From contig SJOL01005644.1 of NCBI GenBank assembly GCA_004794785.1, positions 503,181 through 567,180 on the forward strand: a stretch of 64,000 bases of DNA, in the 5' to 3' direction. The translations under genes and the position numbers were made by a program. This DNA is from Opisthorchis felineus. Taxonomy: Eukaryota; Platyhelminthes; Trematoda; Opisthorchiida; Opisthorchiidae. The notes under the pieces are model-generated. The model made no database searches, was not told the origin of the DNA, and saw nothing but the letters and a program-made list of their open reading frames with translations. Below, piece after piece: positions 47,301 to 59,300 of this stretch (within the stretch, counting starts at the first letter, position 1; every line of letters begins with the position of its first letter).

Positions 47301-50300
47301 CTGTGTATTTCTTGCGTGAACCACAAAGTATTCATTTTCTTTGAAGAACAAACACGGATCAAAAGTGATATTCTGGGAGAAAACGGCTGTTGAAATTACC
47401 TTACAAGATTGTTCATCATTGGAATGAACAGGCTGTATTTGGTTATGCTTGCTGACCGACCCATATAAGTGGCGTAGGTGAGAAGCACAGAGAGACCAGC
47501 ACCCGTATCGAATGCATTTTGACTCGCGGCTGCTATCCATAGGCTTGGTTGAGTAAAACTTTCTGAAATAGGTAGATAACAATCCATCATTCAGATTGGC
47601 ATGAATTTTTTCATTGTTTTCAGCAATAAAGGGACTGAAACTTCCATTATATATAATTACAGCTTTTGGTACAAGATGACCCTAATCAGCTGAACAACTG
47701 ATGAACAAAGCTGCAAGCAATGTCTAAGTATCATTTCAGGTAATTACAATTTGAATAGGGAATATCGCTTGCTGGAAACTGAAAAACCTGGGATGTAACG
47801 GTGCTTCAGATGGAGCACGACATTTTGAGTAGTGTGGAAAGATTGACCAACATTTCAAGGGGGGACTACTGCCGCTTTCATCCTGGCTGAGGCTTGGTTA
47901 AAAGCCAAATCGTGTATATATTTGGTACATCACCTTCGGCAGTCCCTAACAAGCCCCCGAGAACGACGAAACCGGCAGTGGTCTGCTAACGAATTTCGAC
48001 CACTCATGGCATACCAATTAAAGGGATGATGCTTTAGTGTCTGGAATAATAAATAATGAGGGGCAGACAAACAGATGAGAAACCCGTCCAAATGTCCTAT
48101 CATCAGTATCTGAGTATGCAGTCAGCTGACTCATAGAGTACCTATTATTTGTGTCGTTCAAATGGCGAAAACTTTTAGCCCTTACCAAATACGATACTAA
48201 AGCAGGATTCTACTTACTACTAACCCTAGAACAGAAGGCACTCCCAAGTGGAGAAACATTGGCCTCTATAAGGTTGTTTTCCTAACAAGGAAGAATTCAG
48301 GTAAAAAGAAAATATTACAAAACAGCACTTCTTATCAACCTCATTGTTTGGATCAGCGTAATTCGGTAAACAGTGTCCCGTTATCATGAGGCGTTTTTTA
48401 TAGATAATTAATTGTATGCAATATGAAAGGACATGGTCGCAAGTAAATAGGCAAGGTCTAACGACAAGTAACATGAACGGAAGGGCACCCCTTGTGGTGG
48501 ACGTAAACGATCGACCCCCGGCTTACCGGATGGTTGGTCGGTAGCTCAGTCGGTAGAACATTCGTCCGGTAAGAGCTAGGAATCAAGGCATCCTTTCAGT
48601 CACTCTGTGTGCACTTGGAAATGGCATCTGCATGATGATGAAATTAAGCATGATGTTGTGTTTCAATGCAAATCCTACTGACTACACCCACTCTCCATGG
48701 TGTCAGCGTCTTATTTTAAGCAATACTCTTTAGTCACAAAAGATATTGAAGGGAGGGGTGTGATTTGATCCGACCATTCTTCGTTCTTAGGTTCCGAGGT
48801 TGAAAGCCTGAAATTCTTCACATAAGTGTCACAAGGAAGGCTGCTTTCATCATGATATTACGAGTCTCTTCAAGGAGATACAAGTCTCGGTTGAGTGAGT
48901 CTCCTGGGACATAATCAGATGGTTCATTATTTGCATCCGACTAGATTCACAATTTCGAAAAAATTGATTTCTATTTGGATTCGCAGATATTCTTCAGCAA
49001 TCACATTTTTTTGGCTACAGAAACTTGCCGCTCTAAGTTTCGCACATAAGAGTTTTTTATTCCAGGAATTTAGCTCTATGTAACTCATGTGACAGAAGGT
49101 TTAGGTTAGATGTTTTCTTACGCCCAAACTAATCTTGAAATGTAGTTTTGGTTTGTCGGCAAAATAAACGTCACCGGTAAAACAAGAGAATAGCTAACAC
49201 ACTATTTCACTAGACTGACGAATTAGAGGTCAGAATCCCGAACCGCAACCTCTAAGTTGCCATATTCTGGACCGACTGGCTCAAATGCAGTTAATCCTGA
49301 AAGTATATGAACTTTTGAAACTTAACAAGTAGACCAAAACTTGACGTAATACACTACTTATCAGGTTGCTGAAAACTCTTCAACAGCCCAGGACCGGTAA
49401 CAGCATCATAAACGAGAGACTCATCTGGGTTCCAGGTTAGTCTCCCATGAAAACCAAATTGATATGCAGATGAGTATACAAGTACACCAACACTAATTAG
49501 ATTTGGAACTCACCCCAAGTCGGCGTGAAGAGAAATTTTATCCCGACTTCAGAATACGGACGTGTTAGTGACCACCCGAATGTGAATATCAAGATTAGTA
49601 ACAACAGCGGGACGAGGACCAGATTTGCTCTTTCGATCCATTTTACTCCACCAAACAGGAAAGCTCCGGTCAGCACAATTGCCGCAATCTGACAAGTGAC
49701 AGGCCACTGAGGTTGCTACGTATGAGACAGCGGTGAGAATTGACATTAAGGATACAGTAATGGCACATACGTGAGGTTATGAAGCTATGCATGACATAAA
49801 CCCAAAAACGTTAGAGCTTACCCCGAACATTTCCGACGATTGGAAACTTGCTGTGACTCCCAGTTGGCGAACGCGCTATCACACGGTCAGCACCCACTGT
49901 ATAGCTGCACTAATCATTCCCTCTAATCAAACTTGATAGGTCCTGATGAGAATAAATTTCTTCGTGTATCTGAACTTTTTCATATTGTGATGGATTACAG
50001 GTGTGGATGAAAATGTTCTACAGGCAAACTGGAAGCAAGTCAGATGAGTGGAGAAGTCTTTCGATATCTATATACTTAACTGACCACCACAATGCAGACA
50101 ACAAAAGAACCTATAATTAAAATCTAAATAAGGCAACTCGACCTAAAGTGAATGGTGCGGCTTATACAACGAATGTAGTGTGAGGCTGATTCATAGAAGT
50201 GGACTGATCAACTAAACCCCTGTCACGTGTTCTGTCGGAGCGCAAGAGCAGTGATCCATCAACGATGTGAACGAAATACGCGTATGTTCACCAAGATACT

Positions 50301-53300
50301 GGAGCGCACAGAATGCCTCTGTACTTCTAGGCCTCGTCTGTGTCGGCAAGTTGCAAGAGTCTAGGTTGTACAAATGCATAGAAGGTAGTTTGCTGTCCAT
50401 GGAAAAATCACTGTTTCAGGAGACTTTGATAATAATGGTCGAGGGGGTAGTTTAGCTTTTGGTTCTGGGTGGCTGCCGAATTTGTAGAATGCAAGTTCAC
50501 ATCACTCTTTGAAGAGTCATTCTCCTGTCCCGGCACACACATTCTGGTAAGTCCACACCAAAGGGTGGAAACACTGGATGGGCATGAGGAGGTGGGAACA
50601 TAGGGGGTGAGAGAGTGATGGGATCCAACTCCCGGACATCTGGCATGCATGGCCAGCATATTACTACTATCCAACCGGTGCACGCTGGACGCACTTCTGA
50701 CCGAGTGAACGTATTAACACTTGAGAGATGCACTGCTGACACTCAACGATCAATGGAAAACTTGTGTCCAGTTCCCAGAATATTTGCCTCGGGACAGCAG
50801 AAGGACTATGAGTAAAAATTCTAAGAATACCGCAAACGTCTATTGTTGATCAGTCGTGTTTTCCATCAAACGACACTTCTTTCCTGCTCAGGTGTCTATT
50901 CAGTAAACTGACTATCTTGTAGTAAGTCAGATTACTTGAGGAGTACCTTGAACACTGAGTCACGAAATTAATTTTCCGTCTTGTGAAGACTTCTGAAACT
51001 TTGTTAGAAAGTGGGAGAGATTCAAGACGATAGTAAGATAGGAAGTCGGGTAGACGTAGAATGAACAAAAACCACTCTTGGGGCAAACCCCGACTGCCGA
51101 CCCTCCGCTCATTGAAGAGGTGAACCACCTGGGCAATCGAGGACGCTCATTCTCCGCTACGTTTACGCACTTAAACTTTATAGTCGATTAGCGGGAGGCA
51201 GGCGGGTTGATTACGTCCCCAGGAGTGCACTTGGACTTATCACATTTGTATCTATCAAAGTCTTACCTGGCTACCCCGTAAGTGACTTCAAAACCCTTTG
51301 ACAGCTAGACGATATTCGAGTCCGGCCACTTGGGAAGTCACGTAAGAGGCTCACTAGGGGCACTGACAACTACCAACTGTAAGTCCATCAGACAGGTTTG
51401 GCAGATCAGCTGTCTAGTTCAGTTACGCAGGGCAGCGGACAGCAAGCATCACTCGTAGTTTGGTCCAGGGCTCAAGAAAGTGTGACCGACAAGGGTTACC
51501 TTGGTAGATGATGGTGCATGCTGCGTCGGTCGGTGTTTCGTGTCCAAATTGTGTTCTCTAGCCAATCCGCTGGTTATTTATATATTGGATTCTGCGAGGA
51601 AAGTTTATGTATGCTAGGAAATCCGTTTAAGTAATATCTTTTCGTTCAGCTGATATACCCTGCTCCTTAGGTAGGCCAACGTACATATTTGGAGATGGTC
51701 GAATGAAGCAGTTTATACTTAGATAAGCGAAAGTATGCCAATAACCTTTCACTGGTATTTCCGTTCCCAATTTGTGTATTGGGATTTTTATCCACTCACT
51801 TGATGGGGTATATTGGGACTTTCATATGGACTATATACTGTCACTGGAAATCACACCGTCAGTCAGTATTACCTCAGCTATGGAATTGTTGCTACAACAT
51901 TTGAAAAATAAATAAATTAAACAGAAAGCGTTCAGCGCCATGCTAATAGCGTTAGCTAATAGATCGCGCGCAACAAATTACTTGCATGCATCGTCTAGAG
52001 GCGACCACATCTAACAGTAAATTGATGGCACCTAATTTGGCTACACAAATATGGTATAAGTAGCAGTTTGAGAAATATTCTGCAATGAGAAAACACAAAC
52101 CAGTGTAACACCACCACCATTAAAGTATAAAACTCAAGTCAGGACGCAAGCAACATTCTAACTTATGCTAACGTTACCCTTTTCATTTGAAGCAATACCT
52201 TTGAATATGTTTGGCAGTTTTGAAATTACTCTTTCGTCATGGATGTCCGTGAAAGAACAGTTTGCTGTTCTCATTAAATAACCTTCCAGTCGTCCGCAGC
52301 AGCTTACTAGGTTTGTCCCCATGGATATCTTCAATGGATACTCCAATACACCTCCTTGGACCCAGTCGAAGACAAGCTTACTTTAGTCATATTTGGTGCT
52401 GTGGGTACTGGCATTTGGCTACATTTGGCTACGTTTGGCTTTGTTTGGTTAAGCGCACCCATCGAAAATTTTTTGGGATCTGACCCACCTGTCTACTGGT
52501 AGATAGTCAGGTAAGTGATCCCTATTTCTACGATCCCCACGGACGACCTTGAAGTAAAAGGTCGAGGACCTGGGTTTCACAGACAATAATTAGAAAACAT
52601 ATATGGACGGCAGCCGCGTATCAATGAAATTCAGTTTGAGCTTTAAGCATGAAGATCAAGCGATGTAGCCCTACGTCGTCACAGTCAGAAGAAAACGCAT
52701 ATTGGTTTGCTTTTTCTGGGCAGATCCTTTGGTTTGTTTATTATTGACTTCAGTCGCTTCACCGAGCTTGGAAACACTTCGGGGCTCAAAAACTGACGCA
52801 TGCCGTTAAGAACGACTGAGCGGTGAGCTGATACGGATGGAATAGTGTGGTCTCTGACAACCTGACAAACAAGATATCAGCGAATTCGGCGTATGTTCTT
52901 CGGAGTGCATTAGGGTTAAAACAGAACTTTGGGTACGAAATTGTGAACCCCTAGAAAAAGCCCGGGGAGACCTCTTCATAACGATAGAAAACCCTGTGGG
53001 TAATGCATGAGTTTTAGTTGTGTAGAGTGGTCTCATTTCAAAGAGCTCTCTCCCGGGAAAGCACCCTCGTTATTTAGACCTGCTGTGTTGGCGAACAGAA
53101 TGACTTTGCATATAAGAGAGCAGGAATTCCCATCTTTACAGTTCGAACTGGATTACTTGCCAGTGAGAATTGGTCGAAGATTTCCATGCCCGCCCTTTCT
53201 GTGGTCGGTAGCTCCTTGAATGCGATAGAAATGAAGAAATAGTATATGCACCAGCCGATGATAACGGAATAGTAGGCGCTGTAAAGATAAGGCAAAGCAT

Positions 53301-56300
53301 CAGAAGTTCAGTCGTCCGAATCAAATATCTTCTGAATCAAGAAATGACTACACAAAATAATTTCCGTTTTCGTTTTCCGTCAGTTGGATCATCAGTAAAG
53401 CATTTTACGTGATTTTACGTTACTATTATTAAGAAATGTACGGTCAGATCCCTAATTAATGGCTTCGCAAAGATTTACTTCCCTGGTTGGGTCGGAGAGA
53501 TAGGCACACAGGAATCTATCATTGCTTTCGTCGAGTCAGGCTTTCTAACTCTAGTACATTGGCTCTACAAGGTATCTCCATATAAAGCTCATTATAACGT
53601 AAGGAACACTTGTTCATTCTTCAACACTGCTCGATTTAGAATACTGGGGGCCTTCTTTGCAAAACAGACGACCTTCAGATAATGACCACCTGAATATGCT
53701 GCACGTACTCTTCGTTGTGCAGTAAAAAAGAATACAGTTTACCCCTAATCCTAGTTCATTAAAATGATATCTGCTCCACAGGCAATCACAGTTAAACAAT
53801 TACTTTTACTGATACATGTTTGTGAACGGACGGGGACAGAAATCCTCAGCACCTTCTATACTGTCACTTGAATGTGAGGAAATGGAACACTGAAGAACAA
53901 CGACTTTAATTCCCGGATATTTTAGCCGAAAGTCTAAAGATATTGAAGTGCTTCTCGTGAATTGATAAGCGGAAGCTGGACAGCATTTGGAAACGATACG
54001 AACCGAATGCTCTCAATTCAAAAATCGCTAACTTCGAACCATGTGAATGGAGCGTGAAAAACGCAAGGTTATCATCGGAACTGCTAGACCTGAAGACCCA
54101 ACAAGCGAAATCTGCAGCAAATCCGGTCAGTTTCTGCTTTCAATGGAACACAAGGATTCGTCTGCGAAACTTTGGAGGGTAAAGTAGGCTTACCAAAACT
54201 ACGGTAGCTTTCTGAGTTTACCAGATAGAAGAGCCTGCAGTGATTCCAGAAGGGTCTTTCCTTGACCATCGTTATGTAAACCGGGCTGAATGATGACTAG
54301 CACTGGTTGGCCATATGTATGTATCTAGGAAGCGTCTGCTGAGTGGTGAGGGTAACCAGATGTCATTTTCCATCCACTGTGTGGCTCACCTGGTATCCAC
54401 TTAAATAGACTGTTATGGGCCATTTGTTTGGCAACCGATAGCTTTAGATCTGTCCCCCTCCTAATTCTCCGGTCTTTTTCCCTTGGGTTTAAACCTCGTA
54501 CAGGGTGTTCTGATGGATGATCATGGCAACCCGTAAATTGCATTACCCACTGTGAGCAGGCAGCTATCTCCGGGATGTCCCGGGAACGGAGATGCTTTGT
54601 TATTTGAAGACTGCCCAACAATATTCAGGTCACCGTTCGACATACTTGATGATGGTTGTTTTCACCAAATGTCAAACATCATTGTTGTTTCATTAGAGGA
54701 CAGACCCATCTGACTGACATTATTTGTTCCGATTTTATGTGGGAGAACTGAGAGCATTTAAGAAAAAGGCAAACGTCCTACTTTGGTTCGCGATAACACG
54801 TCATTCTAGATTAATACAAATCAGCTTGCCTTATAAAAAACGCCGTGACAACAATCCAACCACCGAGCCAGACAAAATAATTTCCCATGAATTTCCGGTA
54901 GGATAGAAGAGGCGAATTTTTCGTGAAGCGACCAATGGCATATTCCACCAAGATAACAGGCATTGACCACAAGAATAGCAACAGTACCCAAGCGATGTAG
55001 AACACAAGCGAACCTAATTAGAAGATGAAAAGTATGAGACGTTTCCACCAACCGATAAGGATGAATATGTTCGGAGATTAGTAATAGCACGAACGTGTAC
55101 AACGAACTCGAGATGAGCTATAGCGCACGGAGGGATATCCATCCTAGAAGTAAAAAGTATAATTTCATGTGCCATACATACGCCATGAGGTGAGAAAAAA
55201 CAAAGGGAGTATTTCAGTTAGTAATTTATGATAAGAGTACAATGGAAGTCAAATTGATCCAGAAGTGCGGTTCACAGGAAGTGGGATAGACCAGCCTCCT
55301 CTGATGTACCGCAAGCTAAGCGTACACAAAAATCCTTTTATCAAGAATGCAACGACAGAGAATGCAAACCTTAAAAATTCTGTCATCGGGAGTGGAACTG
55401 AATGAAGTTTTCACATGGCAGCTGCGCATGTAACTAAATACGCTAATGTGGATGTTATTAAAAGAAGGTATTTCATTAGCAGACGTTTTCTGCTAATATA
55501 ATAGCGCGGTCAGGACGTGCGGAGTTTTAGAGTGAAGATGCTGAGCCAGAGTTTAAGTGGCCACAATCACTAAGTCATGATTTAGTTTACGTTATGAATC
55601 ACTAGTCTTACCATACATGCATGACAAGAGTAATTTTCTCTCTGTGGTGACTTTGGCACCAACAGTTTGCTTTGCATCGAATCTTTTTGAGGCCAAAGAC
55701 TGAAGTTCAAAACATCGCAAAGTGCTGTGTACAAAAGAAAAACTCGTTTCTTTCTGAGGGAATACCAATAGTTCGTCAATCTACATTATTCATCAGATCA
55801 CGCATTGAATGATTACGGAAAATGTCCACTTCCTTTTGAGGCTAGGAATAAATTCACAGTACAGCAACTGATGGCGGAAACGGCGGAGATCACCGAGCAC
55901 CTTAGCGCGAAACGAGGAGGGTGTAGAACAGGCAAGCGTCAGTCGAGATGAAAAAGGCTGTGCGTGGTTATCAGTGAAATCTTCTGGGTCTAAAGTGCCA
56001 GATCGAATCCCTTAAACCCTGACTAAATTGTCCCAACACCCTTCAACACAGATTAACAAAAGGTTTGGACGGCACCCAAGAAAAATATTTCATTATGGTG
56101 TCCTAGACCGAAAACCAAGACCCCAGATTCAACTTGATGACAGTTCCCTCTAACCAATGTGCCATCCACAATAACCAACAAATGAGAAATCCAGACTGAT
56201 ATCCAGCGCTTAGTAAGTCGGAAACCGTAAGGAATCTCACCGAGTAGTTCTCTGACTGCCTTAAAAGTAGGTCAGGCTAGCAACTTATTCATTTGGTCTA

Positions 56301-59300
56301 ATGAAGCATTTGTATCAAAAGCGAAACATTTCATAGCAAAAAATCCACCGACTATTTACAAAACCTCTCTGAAGTGATGGCTCTGACTCTCTGATAATGA
56401 CCGTCTCGATCCTCCAATACCTAATGTTGTTTAAAAACCTTCATTACAGGAAAAAACTTCAAAGTTGCTGAGATCGCGCACATCTCAAATAACTTATCTT
56501 GTTGTCAGGCAAAGATGATTTGAAGAATGCAGAAAAACAAAACTGAAAAGCATGTTTACTCAACAAATAGTCTCTTGACGATAACTAGATGCTTGCATCT
56601 GAAGCAGTGTTTCTTAAAACTACTTACCTCTGTAATAGCTTTGCGTGGCCAGTATTCTGGGGAAACGCCAGATATTCCCTGTTCCCACCGCGCTGCCAAG
56701 ACAAGAAATGACTGTACCAAACGCAGAGTTAAACTGCGATCTTTCGCCTTGCGCCACCCGAAGTTCAATATCGGTGTCATCCGATTCCAGATCGATGCTC
56801 CTAGCTACCTTAAAAGTGAAAGTGGAAATAACTGGATAAGCCTCCAAATTATTGCGTTCATTTCAAAATTAGTAGAAATTCGCTTATTGTTATTTTGTAT
56901 CATATTCGAGCGATTGCCTGTATCAAACGAGTACCACCTGAAAACCATTTTTCTCCCAAAATAAAGCTACATTCACGCCGATAAACAATGTAGGAGACTC
57001 AGGATTCCAAGTGTGCATACAACCATCCCTAGCTGTCGTTGCAATACCGAATACTAAGCAACGTGGTTAATGTTCCTGCATTTGGCAAGGTTATTCGGAA
57101 TCTCACCCTTCCGATCCGGGTCCAAGGCGCGTGTGTGAACACCAAGGACAAACGGTGGCTGTACGGGGTGACAGCCAGAAATACAGCTAAATGGTCGTTG
57201 CGTGTGACATTTTGTAGCTTCGTATTTTTCAAACCCAGATCTTATTTTTCCAGAACTCGTGGTTCCTCGGGTAGTCATCCGCGGTATTCATCTCGGGTTC
57301 GACCTGCTTAGGAAGGGAGAGGTCTGGCATGGTCATTGCGACCAGACCGTCTTATATATTGCAAACTGCGGACAACTGGAAAGTTTGCTGCATACCCCGC
57401 CGTCCTGTTGGATCACGCATGATACTTGATATGCTGGTTACAATCGGGCTGTAGGGGAATTCGGAAAGTGTCCCTTTCATCTGGAATACACTGTCTTTGA
57501 AGAGCTGAAAGCCCTCACTTCAACGTCTTTCATAAAAAATTATGTAAATGTTGTCCGATGATAAACATGAGCGCAGTCATGGGTAGGTAAGGAATGCTTT
57601 TGTGAATTGAGAAGAAACAGAGTACTTACTGACGGATCTTCCACCTCCTTCATCCTAGCCCTACATGCCACAGACTGTGACGTTGATTTTTTTCATGAAC
57701 AGATGGTCACTTCACGCCGATGTATCCTCACTTTCCTCACCCCTCCAGGGCTTTTGTTGGACTGGGGCTTTTTAAAGTCACAGTTAGTGGCTCATCATTT
57801 TGTGCCCACTCCGTACTTATGACACGTTCATCCGGCGTACACAGCTTTGAGTGTTCTTTCTTGCCAATGAATTTCACACCTGCATGATGGAAGCCTTGTC
57901 CCGGATATGCCAGTCTTGACTGTGCCCCGAAGAGCAGGTACATGACCTTTCATCAACTGCTAATCTTTGCACACATGCCAAACTTTCTTACATACCTGGG
58001 AGATCATTTCGCCTGACTGTAAACTATTGATTGGATGCCATCTTCTGGGAAGTTTTCGTCTATTTTAATGCCCTCCTGTACATTCTTTTTAATCTGTCAG
58101 TCCCAAATTATATGTTTGTGATCCCACTTCTCAAAAGCAAACGATAAATGACAGTGGGGTAGTGTGCTCTTTTGAAGAATTTCTGATTCCCATTTTGCGT
58201 CTGCAACCAGTAGCGAACACCTCTCATTTTCACCCTGCGCGAGAAGGTGCTAGACTGAAAGCGAACTCGTGTGAATAGTGAACACAACGGATACTTTTCC
58301 TTAACCGGATGATCTACCCGTGGTTAATATTGCCTGAATTCTGCATAACACGCGAACCATTTGCTTGAACAGACACGTTGGCGAACTCTAGGATTGCGAT
58401 ACGCTTAGCTCACTGATCACGGCTGTGTGAAGAGAGTATCGGTGGCCGACATAATTCTATGGTGTAACGCCAACATAGCTGCAACGGAAATATTTGGAGG
58501 ATCCGAATTGCTATCGAAGCAAAGCTTGGGAATTCACATGGAAAACGTGCAACCCTATCTCACCATAGTGGGTCCCCTTCACTGGCGCATACTGCATCAA
58601 CTACATTAGGACACTGCAAACTAAGGAGCCAAGAAAGCATGAAATATTTAACACCGGTCTTTATGTACATGCTTCTGGAACTTATTTGTGTCGTTTCGGC
58701 CCAAAATGTGCAAACCAACTCCACTGGCAAAAAAGAAACTCATCAATACTCAAGATTTAATGAGGACTTCACTTAATATAAATGTCACCACAACTAGGCA
58801 AGGATTAACCAACAAGCGAAGTTCTCAGATAACTGTCATGAGTCCAGCGAAAGCAAAGAGGAATTTGAAGATGTTATGTGAGGGTCTCCCTCAACTACCT
58901 GAAGAGTGCCCATTTTGAAGTTCGTAATCATAACCTGACTTTATTATTACAATCTGTGACTGTTCGGCTCAAACCGGAGGTGATTTTCTCTTGATGAATT
59001 CCCGTAAGTTTCAAAGTTTACAGTCATTGAGAAAAATGACCAAGAATGCTTTTAGCTGCATTCAAAAAAATATTCAAGACAGCTGTAAAACAATCTGTAT
59101 TGTATTCATCTCAGCAGATGGGTACAGTTGATGTGCACTGAAGTGCATCATTGGAAACTGCTGGAACGAAACTCAAAAATTAAGATAATCGGTTGATCAA
59201 ACCAAACAGCACTAATCACTTTGGATTTTTGTCCTCCATTGTCTGAAGCACATTACCATTTTTAAATAGACGAGCAGTGGAGTGATACACACATTTGGTT

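Larger units (their letters stand above)
47563..49513 (-). other. intron 5, transporter gene
   Basis: About 1.95 kb, GT-AG. Contains a decayed plus-strand hammerhead-like relic at about 47935-47995, a tRNA-like head at about 48536, and a truncated hammerhead-repeat copy at 49353-49470. Confidence 0.6.

Noticed and set aside
52158..52346. extra transporter exon between exons 4 and 5
   Set aside because: No TM4-like or family sequence there, and direct joining of exons 4 and 5 already gives near-normal spacing.
53161..53163. GC donor after Leu as the end of exon 4
   Set aside because: Also in phase, but it would remove S-N-P-V-R-T before TM4 and shorten the loop more than family spacing suggests. 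Kept as an alternative only.
56527..56964. 145-codon plus-strand ORF
   Set aside because: It lies antisense to exon 2 of the transporter, whose TM1 signature is unmistakable; the ORF has no domain of its own.
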